A DNA stretch of 64,000 nucleotides from Tridacna crocea (taxonomy: Eukaryota; Mollusca; Bivalvia; Cardiida; Cardiidae). How positions within the stretch are numbered: the first letter of the stretch is position 1; every line of letters starts with the position of its first letter. Both the position numbers and the translations under genes were made by a program. The notes under the pieces were generated by a model that saw nothing but the letters and a program-made list of their open reading frames with translations, was not told the origin of the DNA and searched no databases. The stretch spans positions 60,842,001-60,906,000 of the forward strand of contig OX031057.1 of NCBI GenBank assembly GCA_943736015.1, written 5' to 3'. Shown piece by piece: positions 11,423 to 21,698 of the stretch.

Positions 11423-12403
11423 AATTATAAGCATTTATTTGGTTTCAAATCAAAGTCAATCAAAGACATTTTTAAGAATCACACAGGTGTAATCTATTTG
11501 TGACAGGTGTAAAAGGTGTGAAATACATCCTATCAGTGTGAAATAGGCAGTATAAACAATGACAAAACTACCAAATAACTCTTGGATAAAGGTAACTAAT
11601 AAACATATGTACATACTAAAGACAACGAAATTTCAAAAATATTTTTATAGACAACTTGATTAACGATAAGGATGAAATTGATGTTGGGATCGATTTTTCT
11701 AAAATTTTATTTGGGGACGATTTCACCAAAGAAATCGTCTCCAGGGGACGATTTCTCCAGAGTGATAAACATAACACGGGCCAAGCAGTTTGGGGACGAT
11801 TTCTCCAGCATTCTGCTGAAGTACCCTAGATTTAGTCGATATACATAGGAAAAAGCGATAAACATAACACGGGTCAATATTCTATATGTAGTTTGCTTTA
11901 TTTACAATCGCATTTTAGCGGAGACGCATTTTGTAACACACATGTTCAAATGTCAACACAACGTTATAGACAAACTCCGAGCAGAGTCGTCGTTCGTTAA
12001 TCTCACCATACCTGAATGTGAATGATCCGGAGTGCAAGAGAGAGCGTTATAGATATTAAACGTATACAGCGCGTAGGAATACACAACTGATGGATAAAGC
12101 TAAGTTCATTATGTTACGCCTTTATTAGGTCAGTGTTAAGGACAAAAATGGGATAAAAAACACATACTCGTCAGTTATTAAAGGATTGTAATACCCTTGC
12201 AATTCCATGGCCTTTTGCAGATGAAAGCTTTGAAGAAAGGAAAGCATTCATACCGTGTGATAAGCAATCTCTGTATATAATTGGAATACTAGTTGTTTTG
12301 GCGGACTAAAGTGGACACACCGTCCAACATTTTTGTCTGAATAGGCAGCTTACGATCCCTATAGGCCAGGGCATCCCTTGAGAGGGATTCCCTGGCCTAA
12401 AAA
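11423..12403. repeat. Tandem duplication unit 2
   Basis: Starts with the same AATTATAAGCATTTATTTGG and ends in the same terminal hairpin (TAGGCCAGGGCATCCCTTGA...CCCTGGCCTA). Compared with unit 1 it has small indels and substitutions, for example the deletion near 11799 of a repeated GGGGCCGATTTCTCC. Confidence 0.92.
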
Positions 12404-12600
12404 TGAAGTTATACTGGCTACTACACCATCATTTGTTTTATGTTATGTACCGTTTTCGAATAATTGTCAATGGTTTGCAATATTATGTCGTTGAAGAGAG
12501 TAGGTATATAATTAAATAAATGGGCATATTATTCTGGCGCCAGTATTTGCATATGGTCTCGCGCGATATCAGATTTTCTCGCGCAGTTCGAAACAAAATG

Positions 12601-12930
12601 CACTTTATCTCCCGCTAGATGGCATTCTACAAATACACATCTATCTAATTTTGGCATCCTGGGTATAGAACCGGACTCCTTTTCTAGCTAAAATAAACAT
12701 TTACTAAATACTAAATAATACGCTTGGAGCGACTCTTTCAGCTATGATCAGCAGTTTAGAGAAATCTGGAGCTAAAACAGGCCTGATTTTTCCTCAAACG
12801 TTTTGATAAAGGCCATTTTCTTCACTGCTACTTTTGCAGCGCGTATTACTGCAATCCCCCAATACTGTGGGGAGTGATGCGTCATATAAGACAGGTCGGA
12901 TCTTCGAAGGATATGGCACACACAGACAAC
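12601..12930 (+). mobile_element. Family D repeat, copy 2
   Basis: CACTTTATCTCCCGCTAGAT through CAGCTATGATCAGCAGTTTA, GAAATCTGGAGCTAAAACAG and TGATGCGTCATATAAGACAG to ACACAGACAAC; same order as copy 1. Confidence 0.85.
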
Positions 12931-13352
12931 GCAAAATGCAAGCAACAGGAAAAGCACTTCAGCATAATATTCAGTATTTATACAATTTTTAATCGGCCTA
13001 CGTGAATATGAAAGCTTCGTTGCCCAAAGAAAAATTACTCATTACTTGCTCAAATCACAGCAAACTCATTAAACCGATGAAATTCGGATATCGTATTGTG
13101 GGAATAACAAAAATATAGGAAACAAATTAAATGATATACCATCAATTTCACAGAATTCCGATCATTATCCACGCCAAAATCGTATCTAACTTCCAACACC
13201 ACGAGCCGATTGTATCAGAATAGAGAAGACTATAACAGAGCAATGATACCGTTATTGGATACCTGATTGAGCAGCCTCTGTTACCTGAATTCCGATATTG
13301 TAACACGTTTTTTCAAAAGATGTACAGATACCTCCATACCATCTGGTGTCAC
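12931..13352. other. No recognisable feature
   Basis: Short frames only, nothing matched elsewhere. Confidence 0.5.
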
Positions 13353-13570
13353 TTATAACACCTTTGGCCGCTAAGCACGACTCGCTGACCTTTTGCGGAC
13401 ACTGTAGATCAAGATCAGACTGCACACTACGTGCAGTCTGATCTTGGATCTACAATGTCCGATAAGAAGATGTCTTTCTTCAAAGAATACCTTCGAAATA
13501 GCAGAAATTTGTTTTTGTACTACAGTGGCTTGAAATTTTATGTTAGATTTTTCACAGGATTAAGGGTTAA
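13353..13570. mobile_element. Family B MITE, copy 2
   Basis: TTATAACACCTTTGGCCGCT to TTAAGGGTTAA (final TTAA 13567-13570). Central hairpin GATCAGACTGCACACTACGT...GTGCAGTCTGATC. The first TTAA has mutated to TTATAA. Confidence 0.85.
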
Positions 13571-13950
13571 CGCTTTGCTTCATCATGGAAATTCGCAACA
13601 TTTCACAATGATGACAATACGCGTGTCACTTTTGCTTTGCGTAAAGGGTGCAGCGGTCATAGATGTCTGCTATCTATATCTAGATATTACTTAAAGGTAT
13701 TTGCAAAGGACCTGCGCATCGCAACCATGCGTCATCTCAAAGGCCGTCCAGTGGAAGTAGGATTCATGCATTCCTAAATTCAAAATACGCCGTGTGCCAA
13801 CTGTTACAAGCCAGGTAGCTGAAAGTCACTTCGCTCAATATTCCCGCAAAGCCACAGGCTGCTTTCTCACACAGATGTCTTCGAAAGATCAGGGGTGAGC
13901 TAGGAATGGAATTTTGTCGCAATGACTATTATCAATACTCTAAAATAAAT
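13571..13950. other. No recognisable feature
   Basis: No gene or repeat identified between the family B element and the tRNA-like sequence. Confidence 0.45.
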
Positions 13951-14022
13951 TGGCTGAGCCGGATATCGAACCAGCCTGTTCTCAAGTCTTGTAAGCTACC
14001 GACTGAGCCCCATGGGCTCGGC
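13951..14022 (-). repeat. tRNA-like relic (SINE head or tRNA pseudogene)
   Basis: On the minus strand it has GGGGCTCAGTCGGTAGC (box A-like D arm) and GGCTGGTTCGATATCCGGCT (box B-like T arm) at tRNA spacing. The acceptor ends do not pair well and the anticodon arm is degraded. Best read as a relic of a tRNA-derived retroposon, not a working tRNA gene. Confidence 0.55.
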
Positions 14023-14079
14023 GAATACTTTTTGAAAGCACTGCGATGGCAGGCACCGTGACACAAGGCCTTTCCACTC

Positions 14080-14455
14080 GTCACAACCCGGCCCATTCCG
14101 TACCTTCATCTAACCTCGCCCGTATCAAGAAGATTTCCAGTTTGAAATGAGAATCACGTGATGCTATATATAGCGCACCACTGATTGTCATTTAGCAACG
14201 ATATTTGTTGGCGAAAACTTTAATCGGAATTGATAAACCATGTTAAAAATGAATGTACGAACTGTTTGTCCACTGAAACATAGTAAGAAAAATTTTGATA
14301 GAAAATTGAAACTCAAGTTTTCTTTTGTAAGAGGAGCCTTACAATTTTCAGAACAGTAAACCGGCGTATTTCCAGGCGATGAATGTATCGATCCGACTCA
14401 TATTGATGCACCAGTTGCAGCCGAGGGATACGACAGCTCCCATCACCCCAGGTAT
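14080..14455 (+). repeat. Family I repeat, copy 2 (promoter-like segment)
   Basis: Has CACTCGTCACAACCCGGCCC, GAATCACGTGATGCTATATA (E-box CACGTG followed by TATATA), CATTTAGCAACGA and GAACAGTAAACCGGCGTATT, then ATGAATGTATCGATCCG with a short open frame. Closely related to 28540-28975. Confidence 0.8.
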
Positions 14456-14460
14456 GCCAC

Positions 14461-14753
14461 CTGACCATACAACTTATACTGTAAATGCAAATCTGGTGAA
14501 AGGGGGTTTATACATAGCCATGATGCATGATACCAAGCAAGTCATTAAACAATTATGGATCCGTAAAAATCCAGTTTGTTCATAAATCGACTGGATCACG
14601 AGGCACAATGGTCCTTTTGCGTTCAGAAAATTGACATGTAGCCAAAGGTTTCGACTCTGGTCAACCAGTGCGGACTGCTTAACCCTTTACAACGCAATCC
14701 CGACTTTTAACACTCCCTGAAAGAGAAGGCTTTTGAAAGCATTGTGGGAAGGC
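14461..14753 (+). repeat. Left arm of a 2-kb inverted duplication (contains half a family A MITE)
   Basis: TGACCATACAACTTATACTG through CCAGTTTGTTCATAAATCGA and GTAGCCAAAGGTTTCGACTC to AAAGCATTGTGGGAA. The reverse complement lies at 16204-16497. Positions 14679-14753 are the first half of a family A MITE (TTAACCCTTTACAACGCAAT...), cut at its hairpin. Confidence 0.88.
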
Positions 14754-14988
14754 CTCCCAACAGAGATGAGGTTCACTCCATAGACTGATACCATTGCTAC
14801 AGTTTTAATGCAGGTTTTAGTGAAAAAATAGTTCTTCTAAATGAAAAAAGCAGGCTCCCTGTGTCATAAAGTTTGCAGAATGTTTACAATAAGGACCTCT
14901 TTGGCTCAGTGTTTGACCTTTCAGCGCTGTCAAAATATACAAGAAGGGGGCGACCATTGTGTGCTATATCCCTAACTGTGTGCAAGCT

Positions 14989-15216
14989 TTAACCCTTTAC
15001 CACACATTTCCTACTTTTGACGACCCTGAGAAAGACGCCTTATGAAAACATTGTGGGAAAAAGAGAAAATGCTGGTACCCAGCATTTTCTCACTTTTCCC
15101 ACAATTATTTCTTCTCTTTCAGACACAAATACCAACATCTGAGCTACATTCAATGTCTTCAGGGTGTTCTTTCAATTTGGACCAGTGTAAAATATTGTCA
15201 TGTGGTAAAGAGCCTT
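14989..15216. mobile_element. Family A MITE
   Basis: TTAACCCTTTACCACACATT, then GAGAAAATGCTGGTACCCAG...CATTTTCTC hairpin, to TGTGGTAAAGAGCCTTA; the second TTAA has decayed. Confidence 0.85.
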
Positions 15217-16046
15217 ATCGGCAAAAATGATTTCTGAATGTATAAAACCCGCTTTTTAAAAGATATACCATAGTTTTTTTTTTTGTGTGTGTGTGTGTTG
15301 TTTTTTTTTTTCTCCCTGAGATGACCCCAAGACTTTTCTATACAAGAGAGAGCCTCCCCACCCCCCTTCCCCAACCCCCTATTATCTTCTTTGATTAGTA
15401 CCTTCAGCACTCAAATGCATTTGCCTTCCAATAGCCATACCACATTTCAAGGGCCAGGAATGAGCAGTATTTCAATATAGAAAACCTAGATATGCGCCTA
15501 GCAAAGCAGTATCATATATCGATACGTGAATCCATTCCTTACAAAACATTCGAATTACGTTTCATTTTTAATGCCAGTGTATTGATTCTTCCTGTTTTAC
15601 CTCAAAAATTAATAAACTCCTTACAATATGAAGCAAATCTGCAGTAGGCAACTCTCACAGAAAGGATTTTACGATAATTTTACAAAGACCTTTCAGGGGC
15701 ATAGGCGAAAACTGCATAGATAAAGATTAGACTGCATGGAACAGCTTTATACCGTCCGCTAGTTTTGTCAGTTCCTGATGAAAATGTTTGAGATTCAGCA
15801 TATCGATGGTTTATGCCGTCTAAAGAAGTTGAGTTTTATATATTTGGCACTCAAAGAGTTTACAAAAAATTGAGGTTTTAATGAACAGCTACAGGCTTAA
15901 ACTTTGGCGAAAAAAGGAAAATTTCGCATTTTGAGCACTTCCCCCTTAAAATTTGCGAGATAAGTATTCAATAGAAGTCACAAACTGGCAGCCATGCTCT
16001 GTTGAAAGGAGCACGATGCATCTGCAGAGACTATATATCCAGGTCA
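15217..16046. other. No recognisable gene; T-rich and C-rich simple tracts
   Basis: Includes a T/GT run at 15270-15312 and a C-rich run near 15355-15380. This is the spacer between the two arms of the inverted duplication. No repeat match found for the remainder. Confidence 0.5.
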
Positions 16047-16278
16047 GCTCAACTCGATACCAAACAACAAAATTTTAGACTGGTCCAAATTAAAAGTATT
16101 TGCAGACGACCAAATAGAAGTGACTAAAAATCTGAAATTTGTATTGGGAAGGGTAGAAAACATTGTGGGAAAAGGAGAAAATGCTGGTTACCAGCATTTT
16201 CTCCTTTTCCCACAATGTTTTCAAAAGCTTTCTCTTTCGGGGAGTGTTAAAAGTCGGGATTGCGTGGTAAAGGGTTAA
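16047..16278. mobile_element. Family A MITE
   Basis: ACCAAACAACAAAATTTTAG start (first TTAA lost), GCATTTGCAGACGA-type segment, perfect hairpin GGGAAAAGGAGAAAATGCTG / CAGCATTTTCTCCTTTTCCC, and end GTGGTAAAGGGTTAA with TTAA 16275-16278. Its right half also forms part of the inverted-duplication arm. Confidence 0.9.
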
Positions 16279-16497
16279 GCAGTCCGCACAGGTTGACCGA
16301 AGTCGAAACCTTTGGCTACATGTCAATTTTCTGAACGCAAAAGGACCATTGTGCCTCGTGATCCAGTCGATGTATGAACAAACTGGATTTTTTTGGATCC
16401 ACAATTGTTTAATGACTTACTTGATATTATGAATTACGGCGATGTATAAACTCCCTTTCACCAGAGTTGCATTTACAGTATAAGTTGTACGGTCAGG
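16204..16497 (-). repeat. Right arm of the 2-kb inverted duplication
   Basis: Reverse complement of 14461-14753 with scattered substitutions. Includes GAAACCTTTGGCTACATGTC, AACAAACTGGATTTTTTTGG and GCATTTACAGTATAAGTTGT. The outer ends of both arms meet a TGACC(A/G)TACAA sequence. Confidence 0.88.
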
Positions 16498-16627
16498 TAG
16501 CAGGGAACTAGGAAACTTGTGCACGGCTGTGGTGAGTCATGTTGCCCCGAGCCAAAGGAGAGGTGGCGACATGATATACGACAGCCGTGAACAAGTTTCC
16601 AAGTCCTCTGCCACCTGACCGTACAAC
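16484..16627. repeat. Hairpin repeat upstream of family L, copy 1
   Basis: Outer arms TTGTACGGTCAGGT...GGGAACTAGGAAACTTGT and ACAAGTTTCCAAGTCCTCTG...ACCTGACCGTACAA, inner arms CACGGCTGT/ACAGCCGTG. Related but shorter hairpin at 30179-30285. Confidence 0.85.
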
Positions 16628-16630
16628 GAA

Positions 16631-17004
16631 TTTATTATACTGCAAAGTGTTATCATTCCAAAGCTTGTTAAGTTGATTTTACCTGTATTTTGGTTTAAAA
16701 AATTGAGTACGCTGACGAAGTAGAATTTTCCTCCTACGTGTCCCAATTCAGTGAAAACTAACGTCACTGGGAACTGAATTCAATAAAACCTTGGTAATAC
16801 GCTAAAACGTGCAGCTTGGCGCATAATCTTGACGTTAATCCTGATCGATGCCGCCATTTTGGATGTTGCGTTGACAGTACAGTCTTGTATACGGGGCTCT
16901 CGAAAGGGAAACTGCTTTGAGTTGGTTTTGTCAGTGCACATGAAATATATGTTCGGGCATATTGTCCAATCAGATTGCGAGAAATTTCTTTGCAGTATAA
17001 TAAA
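16631..17004 (+). mobile_element. Family L TIR element, copy 1
   Basis: 374 bp with terminal inverted repeats TTTATTATACTGCAAAG and CTTTGCAGTATAATAAA. Contains ACGCCGCCATTTTGGATGTTG-like sequence (here GATGCCGCCATTTTGGATGT) and TATATGTTCGGGCATATTGT. Same orientation as 30290-30669. No transposase frame. Confidence 0.85.
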
Positions 17005-17097
17005 GTCCCTTGTGCAATCAAGTAATGACAGTTACAAACATAAAACACAACGCTGATGAGGAAAGAGCACCCTAATAGAAATCAGTTATTTCCAATA

Positions 17098-17312
17098 TAA
17101 TATGGCATGCAACACTCAGTGAAGGCTAATCCGAAGCGACACTTTCCGCATCTATACAATTTTCTGTTTTGTGCAAGTCTACTGTAGCACAAAATCTAAT
17201 GAAGTCGTAAAGTGTCGTCCCGGTTTATTCGGCTCGGACTGCTCAGGCCAATCCATGACGACAATATGCGCAAATGTCTGAATGCCCCTTGTCGCGTGTT
17301 ACAAGTCATATT
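17098..17312. mobile_element. Family C TIR element, copy 2 (decayed)
   Basis: ATATGGCATGCAACACTCAG start, GAAGTCGTAAAGTGTCGTCC core and TTGTCGCGTGTTACAAGTCATAT end. The left arm lacks about 55 bp relative to the intact copy at 2862. Confidence 0.8.
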
Positions 17313-17612
17313 ATCCTTCAAAATCTGCCATGTTAAAATTGAGTATTACTGTACTACTTTATCCGAGCAACTTTTTCCTTGTTTCCCCCTTAGAATGATA
17401 AATTATAGATATAAAACCAGTATATTCTAATTATAAGAAGAGATAATAATTATCTCCCTTTTCAGGAAACTAACAAAAGTATCAACAAATAATTTCAAGA
17501 TGGAAATCAAAGGAATTTCTGGTTGGTTAATAAAGGTGTAGAAATATTATATTGGTAGATTATAAATCCTTACTATCAACTAACAAGAAATTTATTCCAT
17601 GTTGCACAAGAA
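17307..17612. repeat. Dispersed repeat family J, copy 2
   Basis: CATATTATCCTTCAAAATCT, TACTGTACTACTTTATCCGA, GGAAACTAACAAAAGTATCA, AATAATTTCAAGATGGAAAT and CCATGTTGCACAAGAA match copy 1 at 1487. It ends about 20 bp from the splice donor of the coding exon at 17634. Confidence 0.75.
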
Positions 17613-17633
17613 GCATCCGAAAAACAAACTTAC

Positions 17634-18055
17634 ATCTGCTCCTCCGTCATCCGTCTGACTGCCTTCCTGTGCTTTTCTTCCAAAGGTCTTAACGCCGTAT
17701 TTATAACTTGGTTTTCAAGGCCTTCAGATTCTAGGACCTCTCGGACTCTACTTGGCATCATAAAATCAGCGTCAAACGTTTCCTCACGTGACCAGAGTGG
17801 GCGTGGTCTAGCAGATTTACGGTCATCCGGAATGCCTCTAAGATTAATGTTGGGGAAGTTAGAGAAGCTCCAACGCAGTTTGGGCAAAGTTGGCGGTTCT
17901 TTAGACTTATCTTTGCTTTTGACTTTATTTTTGGCTTTAGTTTTTCCGCCAACTCTTGCTTGAATGTCCTTCGACGTTACCAGGAAACTGTGTGGAATGC
18001 TGGGTAATTCTACTAGGCTCAATCGTTTTGACTTCCGGTCCGATTTCACATACAT
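17634..18055 (-). CDS. Probable first coding exon of an unrecognised gene
   Basis: An open frame of 140 codons runs from ATG at 18055 to a strong splice donor (CAGAT|GTAAGT at 17633-17628), after which the frame would stop at once. The exon would end in phase 2. The upstream in-frame TAG lies about 14 codons before this ATG. The peptide is basic and lysine-rich in the middle (KTKAKNKVKSKDKSK) and has a charged, probably helical C-terminal part (SRVREVLESEGLENQVINTA, then RPLEEKHRKAVRRM). No signal peptide or membrane segment is visible. Codon use and composition are unlike the surrounding repeats, which argues for real coding sequence. I do not recognise the family and could not place the next exon; downstream exons would be below 17600 on the minus strand, where mostly repeats are seen. 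The start is uncertain because the Kozak context is weak (CCG before ATG). Confidence 0.55.
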
Positions 18056-18509
18056 CGGTTTAAAAAGTTTACCGTACAGGCATGAAACACATATACTCTA
18101 TTGTAAATGGAGTCTCGACATATCAGTTATTTGGTGTCAGGGGCAATCAGTAGAACTATGATCTTAAGTCACCAAAACGTCAATGTTTGTGACTTGTTCA
18201 CATGCACTAGATTTTTAACAAACTTCTCCAACTAAATATGATATGAAACAAGGACCTGTGACCTTGATAGACTTGTTATGACGATTTCACAAAAACTTTT
18301 GAAGGCAAATGAATTAAAGCAAGCTCTGTGAGAAGAAGACTTTATGCATCCCCATGAAACATGATACCAAGCAGCTCAGGCCATGATTATGGATCGATAA
18401 CAGCCATTCTTTTGAGAACCGACTTAATCATACAATAGACTGATCCTTGAACACACAGAAAATTGACCAATAGCGAGAAGTCTTTGTGTATTGCCTGTTT
18501 GCTGATGCA
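18056..18509. other. Probable upstream flank of the 17634 exon; no clear element
   Basis: No TATA-like or other promoter element stands out. The part near 18455-18500 (AAAATTGACCAATAGCGAGA) is a weak match to the sequence that precedes AACCTGTGCGGACTG repeats at 22905 and 33316. Confidence 0.4.
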
Positions 18510-18738
18510 TTAACCCTATGCCAAACGGGAAAATTTTAGACAGGTCAAAATTGATAGCAACTGCAGACGGCAAAATAAATGTAACTCACAAATTGAAATT
18601 TGTTTATAACAGGGTACAAAACATTGTGGGAAAAGGAGAAAATGCTGGTTACCAGCATTTTCTCCTTTTCCCATAATGTTTTCAAAAGGCTTCTTTCTAT
18701 AAGCGTCGGTAAAAGTCGGTAATGTGGTAAAGAGTTAC
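18510..18738. mobile_element. Family A MITE
   Basis: TTAACCCTATGCCAAACGGG to GTGGTAAAGAGTTAC with the perfect central hairpin GGGAAAAGGAGAAAATGCTG and its complement. Confidence 0.88.
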
Positions 18739-18739
18739 G

Positions 18740-19085
18740 CCACTTTTTCACGTAACACGTTTCAATTATTTTTTTTATTTTGATTTTAACAATTACGTCT
18801 CTCACGTGACTATTAACGTGCAACTTTGGAGACTACAGACCACGTGAACAATTGATACAGTATACATCAGTAGCTTATTAATTATTAACCTCGGACATCA
18901 AAGACTACTGAATGTGATATTTAATATTTAATATCAATTCATCCATCCACTACATCGTCCATCACGTTTTTATTGTGTCTCCATGACATACTGCTTTTGT
19001 TCTACTAGTACACTTATTTATTCATCCAAACCCATTCAAGTTGAAATTTTAGACCTCTGTGAACAGGATCAGTTCAATAACTTGC
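18740..19085. other. No recognisable feature
   Basis: Short frames only; nothing matched elsewhere. Confidence 0.45.
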
Positions 19086-20277
19086 TAAAGCCCCTGTTCT
19101 CAGTTTTCAGAAAGTTTTACCCCCGCCCTGACCTAATCGGAAAACGGGTTGCGGTCGGGCTAGAACGAATTACTTTGGCCTGATAATGCAAGAAGCCCAT
19201 ATCTCACCAAACCTGTTCTTAAAAAGTCTTGCCCTGATCAACAAAATCGAAAAACGGACTGCAGTTGGGACAGGACGCTCAATACTGTTCGGTAATACCC
19301 CCGTCACCCCAACCTCGTTCTCACTCCTTTCCGAAAATTTGTGTCGAACGGAGTTAAACTAGGTTCGGACGGAGTGGACGTATAAGCAACCCTTTACGAT
19401 CTGTTTACGAACTTAATGGACGAGTTAGGATGGGAAAGTGCCTCAGAACTTTGAGTTTGCTCAAAATTTCTTGCCATCAATCCCGTCCTGTAATTAGACG
19501 GAGTGAAAACGTACTCAAAACAAAATGGACGTTCTACAAACGGAACTGCCTTACTTCGACCCTTGTAAAGAAGTGATACAGTCCGGCATCAATTGGCAGT
19601 GCCTTTGATATTTAACCGAACGATATTACTCTTCCCGTCCCGAACGCAGCCCGTTTTACGACTTTGTCGACCGGTGTAAGACTTTTTCACATCAGGTTTG
19701 GTGAGACAAGAACTTCAGGCATTATCAATCCAAAATACCACGTCCTACACTGCAACCCGTTTTCCGATCATGTCAGGACGGGGTTAAACGTTCTGGGAAC
19801 TTGTTTGGTGTGACAGGGGCTTAAAATGCAAACGCACTGCCAATTGATGCCGGACTGTGCCGCGTCTTTACAAGGATTGAAGTACAGCAGTTCCATTTGT
19901 AGAACATCTAATTACAGTTAGTAATTTTAGATGGGCAGCCTTGATGATCGAACCAACACCCTCATGATCACGAGTCCTGCGCTCTACCAACTGAGCTATG
20001 CAGGCTGCTCAAGTGAGAACGGTGGTGTGATGGGGGTATTATACCACCCCGTCCTGTATTTATACTTTTTGACCGACAGAAATTACACCCCGCCAAATCC
20101 GAACAGCCCGTTTTATGATCAAGGTAAGACTTTCTGAGAAAAGGTTTGGTGAAACAGGGTCTTCAGGCATTATCAGGCCAAAATTACACGTTCTATCCCG
20201 ATTGCAACCCATCTTCCGATTATGACAGGGCGGGGTAAGACGTACCAAGAACTAGTTTGTTGTGACCGGGGCTTTCT
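19086..20277. mobile_element. Foldback element with long, partly duplicated inverted arms
   Basis: The left arm begins AAAGCCCCTGTTCTCAGTTT and carries TACCCCCGCCCTGACCTAAT, CGGAAAACGGGTTGCGGTCG and TTGGCCTGATAATGC. The right arm is its approximate reverse complement: GCATTATCAGGCCAAAAT, GACAGGGCGGGGTAAGACGT, to TGTGACCGGGGCTTT. A third, inverted copy of the arm lies inside at about 19610-19830 (GCAACCCGTTTTCCGATCAT, TGTTTGGTGTGACAGGGGCT). Arms exceed 200 bp with many substitutions. No ORF. TSD not resolved. Confidence 0.8.
19935..20008 (-). repeat. tRNA-like relic, Thr(CGT)-like anticodon loop
   Basis: On the minus strand: ATAGCTCAGTTGGTAGAGC (D arm, box A), CAGGACTCGTGATCATG (anticodon arm, loop CTCGTGA) and GGTTCGATC (box B). 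The outer GCAGCCT and AGGCTGC can pair but at non-standard spacing, and the T stem is broken. It lies inside the foldback element, so it probably travelled with it or is a SINE relic. Confidence 0.6.
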
Positions 20278-20494
20278 GAAGTTCAATTTGCTAGGACAAA
20301 CCCTTTGTGTCATCATGAGTAATTCTAAGCAAACATTTCAGCTGTTTTTGTTTTTCTTCGTTTTCCGAGGCGCGTTGGTGTGTGGTGTCTGTAATACAAA
20401 AAAAAAAAATAATAATTATGACCATTTTTTTTTTTAATTCTAGCTCCTTTTATCAGACAATAACGTATTTATACAACCACGAAGAACACGGCTT

Positions 20495-20660
20495 CTGAGA
20501 ACATCTTCGGGAAAAGGAGAAAATGCTCCTTTCATTTTCTCCTTTTTCCATTAATGATTTTTTACCCTTTGAAAACAAATCTCATTTATCATGTCATATT
20601 CAATGTATTGTCTGCAAATGCTATTGAATTGGACGAGAGTCTAATACAGAATTACATGTA
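20495..20660. mobile_element. Family A MITE, degenerate
   Basis: GGGAAAAGGAGAAAATGCTC with a shortened hairpin CATTTTCTCCTTTTTCC, then TCATATTCAATGTATTGTCT and a partial tail. Ends not conserved. Confidence 0.6.
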
Positions 20661-20762
20661 AGTTTGCTTATATCTATACAGTTTTCACACCGCTTTCGAC
20701 AATATGCAAATATATAAGCCGTAACCATGGGCTTACCTAGCCTCCGACAAAAGGTGAACGCT

Positions 20763-20990
20763 TAACCCTTTCCCAAACGGCAAATTTTGTACTATACCAA
20801 ATTGAAAGCATTTTGCTGATGACAAATTAACAGTTGCTAGAAAGATGATTTTTCCATATGATAGGGTAGAAAACATTGTGGGAAAAGGAAAAAATGCTGG
20901 TTACCAGCATTTTCTACTTTTTCCACAATGTTTTCAATAGGCTTCTATTCCTGACCCATAAAAACCAGGGACTGTTTGGTATCGATGGTA
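20763..20990. mobile_element. Family A MITE
   Basis: TTAACCCTTTCCCAAACGGC, AAAGCATTTTGCTGATGACA, hairpin AAAAAATGCTGGTTACCAGC..., and GGGACTGTTTGGTA end; the right TTAA is lost. Confidence 0.8.
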
Positions 20991-20998
20991 TTGATCAT

Positions 20999-21141
20999 TT
21001 ACCCACACATTTTCTCCTTTCCACACAATGTTTTCTACCCTTCAAAGACAGAATTCACTATTTGAGCCACATTTAATATGTCGTTTGCAAATGTTTTAAA
21101 TTTGGTCCAGTAACAAATTTTGTTGGTTTGTAAAAAGTTAA
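20999..21141. mobile_element. Family A MITE, right half only
   Basis: Starts in the hairpin arm (CATTTTCTCCTTTCCACACA) and continues through CTTCAAAGACAGAATTCACT, GTCGTTTGCAAATG to GTAAAAAGTTAA (TTAA 21138-21141). Confidence 0.75.
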
Positions 21142-21156
21142 AACAAAGGGTCATTT

Positions 21157-21370
21157 TTAAACCCTTATGCTGCCAAGCGCGACTCACTGACCGTTTGCGG
21201 ACAACGTAGATCAAGATTAGACTGCACAGAACGTACAGTCTGATCTTGGATCTACATTGTCCGATATGAAGATATTATTTCCCAAAACGTAACTTTGAAT
21301 TAGCAAGATTTGGGATTTTTATTATCGAATTGAAAATTTTATCTTAGTTATTTAGCAGGATATGGGTTAA
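21157..21370. mobile_element. Family B MITE, copy 3
   Basis: 214 bp between TTAA 21157 and TTAA 21367, with TAGATCAAGATTAGACTGCA / GTACAGTCTGATCTTGGATC hairpin and CCGATATGAAGATATTATTT-type tail. Confidence 0.87.
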
Positions 21371-21698
21371 AGGTTCAATAAAGTATAGACGAGCAACAAC
21401 CAGTATATGATACAGTCCTGTTTAGTACAAGTGATTACCTCCCTTTTCTATCTTTGAATGTTCTGGGTTTTTTTTTTTTTGGAAGGGGAAGCGGGGGGAG
21501 CGGGTGGTACCGCCATATTCTAGATTATATCAGTTATATCGCGGCTGTCGGAGCCACTTTCCTTTTTTTTTTTATTTCTAGAATCTCTCTGGTATTCCCA
21601 ATATTCCTGGTATTCTTTTCCAATACTCTTCCCCTGGAATCTCCAAGTTCGATGTTTACTTGATAGTAACTGCGACATGATTCATTCATCTCCCACTG
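21371..21698. other. No gene; T- and G-rich tracts
   Basis: Contains T12 at 21469-21480, a G-rich stretch at 21481-21505 and T/TA runs at 21567-21577. No repeat identified. Confidence 0.4.
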
